DNA of 64,000 nucleotides, taken from Clostridium brassicae. Its GTDB lineage: Bacteria; Bacillota; Clostridia; Clostridiales; Clostridiaceae. A program made the position numbers and the translations under genes. Below, one piece after another: positions 37,481 through 46,754 of the stretch; within the stretch, counting starts at the first letter, position 1; every line of letters begins with the position of its first letter. The notes beneath the pieces are model-generated. The model was not told the DNA's origin and made no database searches. It saw nothing but the letters and a program-made list of their open reading frames with translations. The stretch lies in assembly GCF_026738875.1 (NCBI RefSeq), contig NZ_JAPQFJ010000002.1, positions 62,001 through 126,000 on the forward strand, in the 5' to 3' direction.

Positions 37481-39226
37481 ATGGATATAAGTAAGTACAT
37501 ACAGGAGTATGATTTTTATAACTATTTTGAAAAAATAAAAAAGGAATTCAAACAACAAGTAAATATCCAAAAGTATTTAGAAAACAATTCAGAGGAGAAT
37601 TTTGTGAAATTTTCACAAGAGTTTTGGGAAAATACCAACATATCGGTTAACAAATTAAAGGAAAAATATAATGTATCTAAACAAATAGCATTTAGCGATA
37701 TAATTAAGGCATATCCCACTGATAAATATATAAAACTTTTAAAAATGTATTACAATAACTCTCCTATAGAAAATTTAATAAGTGAATTTGCCATACCTTA
37801 TAATAGGATTGAAAAAATAATAGTTTCTATTGTAATTGATAGTTTAGAAAATTATTGTCCTAAATGTTTTAATGATTCTTTTGAAATTGAAAGTGATTTA
37901 GAGGGGAGATTTATATTCAAGTGTCAGCAATGTAATAAAAAAGTAAGTAAATCAGATTTATTAACAATAGAACAAGCAAAGATGGAAATGGAGAGAATTA
38001 CTGAACAAAAAATAAGATTTGAAGAAAAAATAGAAGAAATTGAAAAAGATTTAAATAATATAAAATGTCCTAAATGTCAGGAAAAACTTTACCTTAAAAA
38101 GAATAATGATACTTTTAGCTATGAAATTAAATGTGATAAATGCAATTATATTAGTAATGATATAGAGAATACTATTAAAGATTTTAAAGAATGGAAACAA
38201 AGAGCTGCAATGATGATTGCTATTAAAGCTAAGGAACAAGAATTGATTGAAAAAGCTTTAGAAATCAAAAAAGAGCAAGATGTATTATTTACTAAAGAAA
38301 ATATTATAACAAGTTTAGAAAATAGTGATACGTTAGATTTTTTAAATCACGTATTAGAAATGGATAATATGGTAGTATGGAGTGAATTATTTAAAAGGAT
38401 AAAAGCATGTAATAGATTAGAGAAAATGATGTTAAGTAAAATAATTGAATTAGCTAAAGAGAGTGGGGAAAAAAGTACATATAGGTTTAAAGATAAAGAA
38501 ATTATTATGTATGGATATATACCTCAAGAACCTATAATTTATGATTTAATAAATAAAACAAAAATACTAGTTGCTAGGCAAATAATAAGAAAATTAATGA
38601 AGCAAAACTTCGTATTATTGTCTGAAGAGCAAAATTATATTTTTGTGCCTGAAATATTGATTAATAATTTGGAAACTATAAATAATTTAATGGTAGTTAA
38701 AGATATTAATTCTAGCATTAGATATTTAGTTTTTCAAAGACAAAGCTATACATGTATGACTTGTGGAGAAACAGGAAGACCACTAAAAATTGCTTATATG
38801 ACTTCTGATAAAAATATAAATAATTTAAATAATTTAATTGCTTTGTGTGACAACTGTTATGATATTATGACAAAAAATCAAATATTAATTGATGGAACTA
38901 TAACATTTGAAGTTGACTATTTAGACAATAATAATTTGAAAAGTTTTGAATTTTTAACTTATTATTATCCAGAATTGAAGACTGATGAGACTATAAGAAA
39001 AACATTATACGATTGGGAAAATTATTTTAGTTTAACTGATATTATAAAAGCGTTAACTATTACTATTGATAAAATTAAAAGGAATAAGATGGATGGAACT
39101 GTGAATACTTTGTTTAGTTACACTAATGCAATATTAAAAAACAATAATGAAGCAGGCACACATGTTAATGTATATGATAGCTTAAAGGAACAGTATAATT
39201 TAGAAAAATGGATTGAAGATATATAA
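37481..39226 (+). CDS. Unknown cargo protein with two zinc ribbons and an HNH-like cluster
   Basis: 581 residues. Two helix-turn-helix-like segments near the start (VNKLKEKYNVSKQIAF; ENLISEFAIPYNRIEK) are followed by zinc ribbon 1 (C126, C129, C148, C151), a coiled-coil stretch and zinc ribbon 2 (C196, C199, C218, C221). A C-terminal cluster (C425, C428, C456, C459) has the frame of an HNH nuclease: YTCMTCG, then NNLNNLIALCDNC. The histidines of HNH enzymes are missing (KIAYM in place of xHHI; CY in place of CH). It may bind DNA or act as an inactive or unusual nuclease. Its position in the cargo suggests defence, but I do not recognise the family. Confidence 0.75.
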   Translation: MDISKYIQEYDFYNYFEKIKKEFKQQVNIQKYLENNSEENFVKFSQEFWENTNISVNKLKEKYNVSKQIAFSDIIKAYPTDKYIKLLKMYYNNSPIENLISEFAIPYNRIEKIIVSIVIDSLENYCPKCFNDSFEIESDLEGRFIFKCQQCNKKVSKSDLLTIEQAKMEMERITEQKIRFEEKIEEIEKDLNNIKCPKCQEKLYLKKNNDTFSYEIKCDKCNYISNDIENTIKDFKEWKQRAAMMIAIKAKEQELIEKALEIKKEQDVLFTKENIITSLENSDTLDFLNHVLEMDNMVVWSELFKRIKACNRLEKMMLSKIIELAKESGEKSTYRFKDKEIIMYGYIPQEPIIYDLINKTKILVARQIIRKLMKQNFVLLSEEQNYIFVPEILINNLETINNLMVVKDINSSIRYLVFQRQSYTCMTCGETGRPLKIAYMTSDKNINNLNNLIALCDNCYDIMTKNQILIDGTITFEVDYLDNNNLKSFEFLTYYYPELKTDETIRKTLYDWENYFSLTDIIKALTITIDKIKRNKMDGTVNTLFSYTNAILKNNNEAGTHVNVYDSLKEQYNLEKWIEDI

Positions 39227-39269
39227 TAGATTAATTGATAAATAAATTTTTGTATTAGTTATTAAAAAT

Positions 39270-39289
39270 GATCAAACTTTTTTACAAAA
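39270..39289 (-). repeat. Left-end TnsB site 3 (innermost)
   Basis: GATCAAACTTTTTTACAAAA is the inverted form of the right-end unit, 127 bp inside the left end. Confidence 0.85.
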
Positions 39290-39309
39290 ATAAATTAACA
39301 TAAAAAATT

Positions 39310-39358
39310 AAAGAACTAAATTTTGATCAAACTTTTTTTCAAAATTAGTTCTTTTTAT
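39310..39358 (+). terminator. Terminator of the last cargo gene, enclosing a TnsB site
   Basis: AAAGAACTAAATTTTGA (39310-39326) pairs with TCAAAATTAGTTCTTT (39339-39354) with one bulged A; T residues follow. The middle TnsB site lies in the hairpin. Confidence 0.6.
39325..39344 (-). repeat. Left-end TnsB site 2
   Basis: GATCAAACTTTTTTTCAAAA, 55 bp from site 3. It is identical to site 1 over 19 of 20 bases. Confidence 0.88.
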
Positions 39359-39391
39359 TTACACAAAATCAACGGTTATAGGTAATATTTT

Positions 39392-39411
39392 GATCAAACT
39401 TTTTTTCAAAC
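39392..39411 (-). repeat. Left-end TnsB site 1 (terminal)
   Basis: GATCAAACTTTTTTTCAAAC, 67 bp from site 2 and 5 bp from the transposon end. Three spaced sites over about 150 bp is the Tn7 left-end pattern. Confidence 0.9.
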
Positions 39412-39416
39412 CAACA

Positions 39417-39421
39417 TTATC
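39417..39421 (+). repeat. Target-site duplication TTATC, distal side
   Basis: Second copy of the 5-bp duplication, directly after the terminal ACA. Confidence 0.95.
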
Positions 39422-39462
39422 CACATCTGTGCATAAAATTTATGCAGGATGTGGATTTTTTA
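39419..39462 (+). terminator. Original glmS terminator, displaced by the transposon
   Basis: ATCCACATC (39419-39427) pairs with GATGTGGAT (39448-39456), with TGCATAAA/TATGCA inside and a T tract after. Joining the two flanks would place it about 20 bp after the glmS stop, so it is the native terminator. The insertion entered at the base of its 5' arm. It may also serve the convergent histidine kinase gene weakly. Confidence 0.8.
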
Positions 39463-39661
39463 TTTGATAAAACTTAAAGAAAAATAGAGTCAAGTTCTAG
39501 GTACTAGTATTGTTCCGAAATACATGAATTAGCGTTTCAATATAAATGCCAACTTATAAAATAGAGGGCTTATGTGAATAGAATTTGAACATAAAGCTGT
39601 TCCTATGAATTCATATTATTAGAATATTTTAATTTATATTTTTTACAAAGATACAAAGAGT

Positions 39662-41173
39662 TTATTCAGATATATTCAGCGTGAAGAAGAATTTTACTCC
39701 TGTTTGTGTGTTTTCTACACCAAAATTACTTTTATGAAGAGAGAGTATATTTTTGCATATTGCAAGTCCAAGACCTGTTCCACCAAGTTTTTTATCTCTT
39801 GATTTTTCAATTCGATAAAATTTCTCCCAAATCCTAGATAATTCTTCATTAGCAATATGTTCACCTTCATTTTCAAATTCTACCATTATCTCATTAGAAA
39901 ATCTGTATGTAGTTATTTTTATAATATGATTTTCAGATGTATAACTAATTGCATTAGTTAAAAAGTTTGTAATTACCCCTTCGATTCTAAACTCATCACC
40001 AAAAACAAGTAAGTTTTTTAATATGTCTATTTCTAATATAATATTTTTTTGTTCAATGAGATCAATATGTTTATTTAATATTTTTTCAATTAAATAATCT
40101 AGATAAAATGTTTCAATATTAAGACCAATTTTCCCAAACTCTAATTTTGAAAGGTCTAGCATTTCATTAACTAGGATATTCATTTTATCACATTCGTCAA
40201 TTATTATATCTAAGTAATTATCTTGTTTGTTTCCTTTAGCTATTCCATCCTTGATTCCTTCAGAGTAACCTTTTATTAAGGAGATTGGAGTTTTTAATTC
40301 ATGGGAAGCATCTGCAACAAATTCCTTGCGCATATTTTCAAGTTCTCTTTCCTTATCAATATCTTGTTGAAGTTTTTCATTAGCTAATTTAAGACTAGTA
40401 AGTGCAGTATCTAGATTTTCTGAAAGAAAATTCAAAGAATTTCCTAAAGCCCCTAGCTCATCATCATTTGATTTAATTTTACATTTAGTCTTAAAGTTTA
40501 ATTTAGACATTTTTGATGCAACAGTATTTAACTCTAAGAGGGGGCGAGAAATTAGTTTAGAATATATAAAAGATATACTTATAATTATAATAATTGCTAT
40601 GGCATAAATAATTAAATAGTATTCCTTTGATATTGACATAACTTCTGAAATAGGTTGCAATGGATGGACTACAGCCAAGTAATGGGGTCCTTTTGGAGCA
40701 GAGACTGATTTAACTATAACAAAAAACTCAGTTTTAACATCTCCCAAACTTGTGATTTTTATAGAAATATAAGGATAACCAACAGGAGTTAGTATTGAAG
40801 GATTCTTCAGATTTGACTTAAGTTTATTTTTTAAGTCATCTGCACCATATTTTCCAAATTTAGCATGAAATGATGGAGATTCAAACTGTATATTTTTAAG
40901 ATTATCTCCTAGTACACATATATATACATCATTAGATTTTTCGTATTTGTCTACTCTATATTTAAATAGTACGTCACTACCATAATTAGAACATATGTAA
41001 TTGCCATAAGTATCTTGAATTATATCTAAATTTTTTCCAATAAATCTTTCCTTGGTAAGCACATAAAATCTTTTGAAAAATAACCCTTGAACCAACAATA
41101 TTAGGGTTATAGTGAAGATGAATGTTAATAATGTAATTTTAAATAGTTTATATGTAATTCCTTTACGATTCAT
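39662..41173 (-). CDS. Membrane sensor histidine kinase
   Basis: 503 residues. Two membrane segments (about 10-30 and 185-205) flank an extracellular sensor of about 150 residues. Then come HAMP (SRPLLELNTVASKMSKLNF), the phospho-acceptor H box (ASHELKTPISLIKGYSEG) and an ATPase domain with N, G1 (SRIWEKFYRIEKSRDKKLGGTGLGLAICK) and G2 motifs. It should phosphorylate the response regulator encoded directly upstream, whose gene it overlaps by 11 bp. The signal is unknown. The divergent secreted peptidase gene is a plausible target of the pair. Confidence 0.95.
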   Translation of the reverse strand: MNRKGITYKLFKITLLTFIFTITLILLVQGLFFKRFYVLTKERFIGKNLDIIQDTYGNYICSNYGSDVLFKYRVDKYEKSNDVYICVLGDNLKNIQFESPSFHAKFGKYGADDLKNKLKSNLKNPSILTPVGYPYISIKITSLGDVKTEFFVIVKSVSAPKGPHYLAVVHPLQPISEVMSISKEYYLIIYAIAIIIIISISFIYSKLISRPLLELNTVASKMSKLNFKTKCKIKSNDDELGALGNSLNFLSENLDTALTSLKLANEKLQQDIDKERELENMRKEFVADASHELKTPISLIKGYSEGIKDGIAKGNKQDNYLDIIIDECDKMNILVNEMLDLSKLEFGKIGLNIETFYLDYLIEKILNKHIDLIEQKNIILEIDILKNLLVFGDEFRIEGVITNFLTNAISYTSENHIIKITTYRFSNEIMVEFENEGEHIANEELSRIWEKFYRIEKSRDKKLGGTGLGLAICKNILSLHKSNFGVENTQTGVKFFFTLNISE

Positions 41174-41849
41174 GTTTTACCTCTATGATATAACCTTTAC
41201 CTCTTACAGTAGAAATGATGTTTCCATTAACACCAAGTTTTTCTCTGAGCCTTTTAATTTGAGTATCTACAGCTCTTAAATCGCCATCATATTCTGCACC
41301 CCAAACATTAAGTAAAATAGTATCTCTAGATAATACAATTCCTTTGTTTTTCATCATGTATAAAAGAAGATCATATTCTTTTGGAGATAGATTTATTTCT
41401 TTGTTATTTATATAGACTTGACATGATAAAAGGTTCATTGAGATATTACCAATACTAATAATTTGGCTTCCCTTTGTAATTGCACCATCAATTCTTCTCA
41501 GATGAGCTTTAATTTTTGCTACAAGAACTTTTGGGCTAAATGGTTTTGTAACATATTCATCTGCTCCTAAATCGTATCCTTTTAATTTATCATCTTCATC
41601 AGATCTAGCAGTAAGTATTATTATAGGAACATCTGAATAGGAGCGTACCTCTTTACAAACTTTCCATCCATCAATATAAGGAATCATTATATCTAATATT
41701 ATAAGATGAATTTTTTCTAGTTTAAATTCTTTTAGTGCTTCTTCGCCATTTATAGCTTCAATAATTCTAAAGCCTTCGCTTTTTAAGTAATCGGCAATTA
41801 AGTCTCTCATCCTATCTTTATCTTCAACAATAAGAATAGTTTTGTTCAT
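41163..41849 (-). CDS. OmpR/PhoB-type response regulator
   Basis: 228 residues. The receiver domain has the acidic pocket (E9, D10), phospho-acceptor D53 (LIILDIMIPY), the conserved T (LTAR) and K (VTKPF). A winged-helix DNA-binding domain follows (LSPKEYDLLLYMMKNKG ... VRGKGYII). It is encoded ahead of the histidine kinase and overlaps it, and the two form one operon. It is divergent from the M16C peptidase gene, with 221 bp between them, so it may regulate both directions. Confidence 0.95.
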   Translation of the reverse strand: MNKTILIVEDKDRMRDLIADYLKSEGFRIIEAINGEEALKEFKLEKIHLIILDIMIPYIDGWKVCKEVRSYSDVPIIILTARSDEDDKLKGYDLGADEYVTKPFSPKVLVAKIKAHLRRIDGAITKGSQIISIGNISMNLLSCQVYINNKEINLSPKEYDLLLYMMKNKGIVLSRDTILLNVWGAEYDGDLRAVDTQIKRLREKLGVNGNIISTVRGKGYIIEVKHES

Positions 41850-42070
41850 GATTTATCACCTCGATTGAAATTATAGCATAAAAAATGCTTAAGTATGTAA
41901 GTAAAGGAAAAAGTTTTTAACTGTATGACACCAAACTGCCATAAATCATGTGTATACTATTAATTGGAAGATATATCTGTTTAATCCAAAACAATCTAGA
42001 ATATTTCATTTTAAAAATTTCTATGTATGTACAGATATAGAATAATATGTTTTAGAAAGGAATGCAATGT

Positions 42071-45034
42071 ATGAAGAAAAAATTTAAAGTTCCAATTGTG
42101 ATTATATCAATAATTGCTTATTTTTTTGGAATGAGTCAATTGGGAGTTAATTCTTTAACTGCATTGGCTAAAGAAGCTAAAACAGAATTTACAGTTTCAA
42201 AGTTGTATTCAGGATTTAAACTATTGAATAAAAAATATGTTCAAGATGTGGATTCTACAGTTTATGAATTTGAACATGAAAAAACAGGAGGAAAATTAGT
42301 TTGTCTTCAGAATAATGATAATAATAAGGTTTTTGGAATTACATTTAAAACATTATGCAATGACAATACGGGTGTAAATCATATTATTGAACATGGGGTT
42401 TTAGAAGAATCAAATACAAAATCAGGTAATCCTTATACTGGATCAGAGTTTACGCAATATTACATTTTAGCTAAAAAAGAAGATGATTTTCAAGATGAGA
42501 TGGGAAAGTGTTTAAATGATGTGTTTTTCCCTAAACTTAGTAAAATGGTTTTTATGAAACATGGATGGCGCTATGAAATAGATTCACCTAATGAAGAAAT
42601 GAAAATTAACGGGATAGTATATAATGAAATGAAAGGAAAAGATTCACCTATACAAAAACTAATTAAAACTATGAATAAGTCATTATTGCCAAACACAATA
42701 TATAAATTTAATTCAGGTGGAGATCCAGCTGATATACCGAAACTTAGTTATGGAAAGTTCTTAGAAACTTATAATAAAAATTACACTCCATCAAACAGTT
42801 TAATTTATCTTTATGGAAATATGAATATTGAAAAGTCACTTCAGAATATAAATAATAAATATTTAAGTAAATTTAATAAGGCACATTTTCATAATGAAAT
42901 AAATGAAGAAAAACCATTTGACAAAATGAAATATGTAGAAGATTATTACCCATCACCAGTAGGAAGCAATACAAAAAATTCAACTTATTTATCATTAAAT
43001 TATGCAACATGTAAATATACAGATTATGAAACAAAAATGGGATTATGTATACTAAGTAGGTTAATTATGGCAGAAGGATCACCTTTAAAAAAAGCATTTT
43101 TAGATAATAAAATAGAAGGAAATGTTTTTGATTTTCTTAATGATACTTTACAAATGCAATATGGCATAATGCTTATGAACTCAAATGAATCACAAAAAGA
43201 AAAATTTGTTAAGGTGGTTAATGATTCATTAAATGATATAGTAAAAAAAGGTTTTGATAAACAACTTATAAATTCAGTAATTAATTCATTTGAAATGGGA
43301 ATTCGTAACGATGATATATCACCAAATAGAGGACAAGATTATATGGAAGAGGTACGAAGTGCATGGCTATATAAAGGGGACATATTAGGAACTATTAATA
43401 AAAATTCACAAATTAAGAAAATTAGGGGGAAAGCTAAAAATCGATATTTTGAAAAATTAATTGAAAAATATATATTGAATAACAATCATTCATCACTTGT
43501 AGTTTTAAAACCAAAACCAGGTTTAGAAGAAGAAAATGCAAAGAAGTTAAAAAGCCAACTTGCCAAATATAAATCAAGCTTATCTAAGAAAGAATTAAAT
43601 AATATAATAAATGAAAATAGAGAATTAAAGAAATGGCAGGAAGAATCTTCAAAGTCAAAGGGGTCTAAGGAAGAGACACTTACTTTAGAAGATATAAGTA
43701 AAAAATCAGAAGAAATACCAACGGAAGTAAAAAATATTAAAGATACAACAGTATTAAAACATCTAATGTATACAAATGGACTTCAATATATAAATTTATA
43801 TTATGATACAAATAAGGTTCCACAAAATAAGTTAATGTATTTAATGCTGTTAACTAATATTTTAGGAAAAGTGGATACTGAAAATTATAATAGAAGTAAA
43901 TTAGTCAGTGATATAAATACATATACTGGAGGAATTTCAATTAGTGCAGATGCTTATAAAAGTAGTAAGAACAAAGATGAGTATTATCCAAAGTTAAAAT
44001 TATCATTTACTTCATTAAATAATAATTTAGATAATGCTTTTGTATTATTGGATGAGATAACTAACAAAAGTAAGTTTGAAGATAAAAATAATTTAAGAAA
44101 TTTAATTAAGCAGATAAGAGCGAATATTGAATTTGATATAGAAGGAGATATCTTTAAATATGTTAGAGAACAGGCACAATCATATACCTCGGATTTTCAG
44201 AAATATAATAGTTTAAAATGCATACCTTTCTATCAATTTATATGTGAATTAGATAAAAATTTTGATAAAAAATCAGATGAGATCATTAAAAATCTTAATG
44301 AAGTAAAAAGTATAGCATTTGATAAAGAAAACTTAATTGTTAGTTATACTGGTGATGAATCCAAGTATAATAATTTTGAAAAATCCATAAGTAATTTTTT
44401 AGATAAAGTAAAACATAGTACTTTTCCAGTGCAGAAATATAAATTTGATTATTCAGTGAAAAGAGAAGGATTTGCAATACCATCAAAAGTACAGTATATA
44501 GCAAAGGCTGGAGATTTTGAAAAGTTAGGTTATGAAGATAGTGGTAAATTGGATGTACTTAAGCAAGTTTTATCTAGGTATTTGACTATGGAGATTAGAG
44601 CAAAGAGTGGGGCCTATGGAGCTGGTGCTATAAAAGATGACTCATCTATAGTATTGTATTCATATAGAGATCCGAAATTAAAGGAAACTATAAATACATT
44701 TAATAATATGGGAAATTTCTTAAAAAATTTTACTGCAGATAAAAATGAAATGATAACACATATTACAAGAGCAATATATGTGATAGATTTTCCTAAAGGA
44801 CCTATGGGCAAGGGAGCCGAGGGAGATGAAATGTATATAACAGGAAGAACACAACAAGATGTACAAAAATATCGTGACGAAATTTTATCAACTACAGTAG
44901 AAGATATAAGAAGTTATGCAGGTATGATAGATGATATTATTAAGCAGAATAACCTATGTGCTGCTGGTAATGAGGAAAAGCTTAAATCCGAAAAAGATTT
45001 GTTTCAAGTTATAAAAAATTTAGTTATAGATTAA
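42071..45034 (+). CDS. Secreted M16C (presequence-protease-like) metallopeptidase
   Basis: 987 residues with a signal peptide or membrane anchor (about 8-35). The inverted zinc motif HIIEH appears in GVNHIIEHGVLEES, with the third ligand glutamate in GIVYNEMKG, so the catalytic site is intact. The segment after HxxEH is shorter than in standard PreP/M16C enzymes (the usual NAFTYPD stretch is missing). The second half contains the inactive M16-like repeats. The start at 42071 puts AAAGGA 10 bp upstream; an ATG three codons earlier would overlap it. It probably degrades extracellular peptides and may be controlled by the divergent two-component system. Confidence 0.85.
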   Translation: MKKKFKVPIVIISIIAYFFGMSQLGVNSLTALAKEAKTEFTVSKLYSGFKLLNKKYVQDVDSTVYEFEHEKTGGKLVCLQNNDNNKVFGITFKTLCNDNTGVNHIIEHGVLEESNTKSGNPYTGSEFTQYYILAKKEDDFQDEMGKCLNDVFFPKLSKMVFMKHGWRYEIDSPNEEMKINGIVYNEMKGKDSPIQKLIKTMNKSLLPNTIYKFNSGGDPADIPKLSYGKFLETYNKNYTPSNSLIYLYGNMNIEKSLQNINNKYLSKFNKAHFHNEINEEKPFDKMKYVEDYYPSPVGSNTKNSTYLSLNYATCKYTDYETKMGLCILSRLIMAEGSPLKKAFLDNKIEGNVFDFLNDTLQMQYGIMLMNSNESQKEKFVKVVNDSLNDIVKKGFDKQLINSVINSFEMGIRNDDISPNRGQDYMEEVRSAWLYKGDILGTINKNSQIKKIRGKAKNRYFEKLIEKYILNNNHSSLVVLKPKPGLEEENAKKLKSQLAKYKSSLSKKELNNIINENRELKKWQEESSKSKGSKEETLTLEDISKKSEEIPTEVKNIKDTTVLKHLMYTNGLQYINLYYDTNKVPQNKLMYLMLLTNILGKVDTENYNRSKLVSDINTYTGGISISADAYKSSKNKDEYYPKLKLSFTSLNNNLDNAFVLLDEITNKSKFEDKNNLRNLIKQIRANIEFDIEGDIFKYVREQAQSYTSDFQKYNSLKCIPFYQFICELDKNFDKKSDEIIKNLNEVKSIAFDKENLIVSYTGDESKYNNFEKSISNFLDKVKHSTFPVQKYKFDYSVKREGFAIPSKVQYIAKAGDFEKLGYEDSGKLDVLKQVLSRYLTMEIRAKSGAYGAGAIKDDSSIVLYSYRDPKLKETINTFNNMGNFLKNFTADKNEMITHITRAIYVIDFPKGPMGKGAEGDEMYITGRTQQDVQKYRDEILSTTVEDIRSYAGMIDDIIKQNNLCAAGNEEKLKSEKDLFQVIKNLVID

Positions 45035-45444
45035 TTTTAAAAACTTATTGAATGCAAATTAAGAACTAATCTAATTTGATAAATTTTTCATTAATTATAT
45101 AAAATTATAAATAATTAGTTATATTATGTATAATACTTAAAGTTCTAGCTGGATGTGTATATTTCTTTTGATATAATATATATGAAAAGGAATTGGTTAG
45201 TAGAAGAGTGATATATTTACAATACACATAAAAAGTAGTTGTTATATAAAAAAGCATTGTTAAAATAAGGATTTTTATAAAATATAGATAAATTCTCTAT
45301 ATTTTTAGTCCTCTTAGTACTAAGTAAAATTAGTTTTAAGAGGATTTGTTTATGGGATATATAAATTCACAAATCTTAAATACACATACAGTGAAGTGAT
45401 TGATTTATAATCCGGATAATATATTGAAAAGGAGTGATAGGTTA
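45035..45444. other. Intergenic region before the Crp/Fnr gene
   Basis: AT-rich. A hairpin TCCTCTTA.ACTAA / TTAGT.TAAGAGGA (about 45309-45344) followed by TTTGTTT lies 100 bp before the regulator start and may be a terminator or leader element. No other coding signal is seen. Confidence 0.4.
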
Positions 45445-46119
45445 ATGTATGCTCCACGATATTATTTTAGTGATAATTTTAAAAAATATGAATCTTTATT
45501 TTATAGTGAGGAACATGAAGTACAACACTATAAAAAAGGAGAATATCTTTGCGGTATAAACGATAGTATGGATACTATATTTTATATTGTATCCGGAACG
45601 GCAAAATTATCTATCTTACATCAAAGTGGACATGAGAAAAATTTTTCTTTTCATGGTACTGGAACCATACAACCGTTGTATTATCCTATTGACTTTAGTT
45701 TAGAGCATTCAGTGTTAATTTTAGCAATTTCAGATGTGGAAGTTTTGGCTTTTAAGAAAAAATATTTTTCAAAAATCGTAAAAGAAAATCCAGAAATGTA
45801 TGAAACTCTTTTAGAAGGGTTTGTGAGAATGGTGGATTTATTGATGTATGATACTGCTAACCTTCTTTTTAATGATGGTTTAGTTAAAATTTGTAATTTT
45901 TTATATTCATATTTAGTAACTGGTGGGTGTGATGATGGAGTAATTAGATTGTCTCAAAATGATTTAGCATCTATGATAGGTATGAATCGAACCAATACAG
46001 CTAAATACTTGAAAACTCTTCGAGAAAAAAAGATTATTAAAACATACCGAAATCATATAACTATAATAGATAAAGATAGGCTTTTAGATGAATGCTCTAG
46101 TGAATTGAGGGAAATATAG
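45445..46119 (+). CDS. Crp/Fnr-family transcriptional regulator
   Basis: 224 residues: an N-terminal cyclic-nucleotide-binding-like beta barrel (about 10-125), a dimerisation helix and a C-terminal winged helix (LSQNDLASMIGMNRTNTAKYLKTLREKKII). There is no N-terminal cysteine cluster, so it is not an Fnr-type oxygen sensor; the ligand is unknown. The start at 45445 is chosen because AAAAGGAG lies just upstream of this ATG; a TTG 45 bp earlier lacks a site. Confidence 0.88.
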   Translation: MYAPRYYFSDNFKKYESLFYSEEHEVQHYKKGEYLCGINDSMDTIFYIVSGTAKLSILHQSGHEKNFSFHGTGTIQPLYYPIDFSLEHSVLILAISDVEVLAFKKKYFSKIVKENPEMYETLLEGFVRMVDLLMYDTANLLFNDGLVKICNFLYSYLVTGGCDDGVIRLSQNDLASMIGMNRTNTAKYLKTLREKKIIKTYRNHITIIDKDRLLDECSSELREI

Positions 46120-46219
46120 ATCTTATGTATTTAAAAGTACATATTTTTTTCTCAAAGTGTGTTAACATCAATAGGATATTAAATTAAGTATCCTGTTTCA
46201 ATTAGACAATACTCAAAAG

Positions 46220-46262
46220 AGTGTGTTGGATACAATCATTTTGTGCCAACATACTTTTTTAT
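46220..46262 (+). terminator. Terminator after the Crp/Fnr gene
   Basis: AGTGTGTTGG (from 46220) pairs with CCAACATACTT (46246-46256), with ACAA/TTGT inside; T tract to 46262. Confidence 0.75.
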
Positions 46263-46269
46263 TATTAAT

Positions 46270-46289
46270 ATAGTACGAAACAGTACTAT
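46270..46289. promoter_or_regulatory. Palindromic operator before the MarR gene
   Basis: ATAGTACGAAACAGTACTAT has perfect 7-bp arms and lies 34 bp before the MarR start codon. It is a good candidate for autoregulation by the MarR protein. Confidence 0.55.
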
Positions 46290-46322
46290 TTAATATTGAG
46301 AATTCATCTAAGGAGGTGTTTT

Positions 46323-46754
46323 ATGCGAAGTAGTATAGAATACAATGAACATATTCTTTTGAGTAAACTGGAATCTAGAATTTATTATGAATGGTGTAGA
46401 AAAAATGGAATTTCTTATTCTCTACTTCAAGTATTAGATGTGCTTTACCAACAGCCTGAAGGTATAGATGCAAAATACATTTGTGATACTATGTTTATTT
46501 ATAAACAAACACTAACTGGATTAATAAAACAATTAGAGTCATCTAAATATATTCAAATTAAAAAAGATAGTATAGATAAACGTAGAAAGCTTATTATTCT
46601 TACTAAGACCGGCTTTGATTATGTAGAAGGTATTCTTACTAGATTGTATGAAAAGGAGGATATTACATTTAATTGTTTAAGCGATCAGGAAAAAAAGATA
46701 TTTAATAGGCTGTACAGAAAAGTAGTACAGACTTTACAGAAAGAGTTAGGATGA
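46323..46754 (+). CDS. MarR-family regulator
   Basis: 143 residues with a winged helix-turn-helix (IDAKYICDTMFIYKQTLTGLIKQLESSKYI) and the wing DKRRKLIILTKTG. MarR proteins usually repress a neighbouring efflux gene until a ligand binds. The start at 46323 follows AAGGAGGTG; an in-frame TTG farther up would enclose that site. It overlaps the MATE gene by 4 bp. Confidence 0.92.
   Translation: MRSSIEYNEHILLSKLESRIYYEWCRKNGISYSLLQVLDVLYQQPEGIDAKYICDTMFIYKQTLTGLIKQLESSKYIQIKKDSIDKRRKLIILTKTGFDYVEGILTRLYEKEDITFNCLSDQEKKIFNRLYRKVVQTLQKELG

Larger units (their letters stand above)
24356..39416 (+). mobile_element. Complete Tn7-type transposon in attTn7 with defence cargo
   Basis: The element is 15,061 bp, bounded by a 20-bp perfect inverted repeat (TGTTGGTTTGAAAAAAAGTT at 24356-24375 and its complement at 39397-39416) and a 5-bp duplication. 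It carries tnsA, B, C, D and E in Tn7 order, beginning at the glmS-proximal (right) end. TnsB sites are arranged as in Tn7: four abutting at the right end and three spaced at the left. Cargo lies between tnsE and the left end. All five Tns proteins keep their motifs and look intact, so the element is probably still mobile or recently arrived. Confidence 0.96.

Noticed and set aside
24356-39416. Tn7-like element considered as CRISPR-associated (CAST)
   Set aside because: No cas genes or repeat-spacer array are present; a full TnsD and TnsE are present and the site is standard attTn7.
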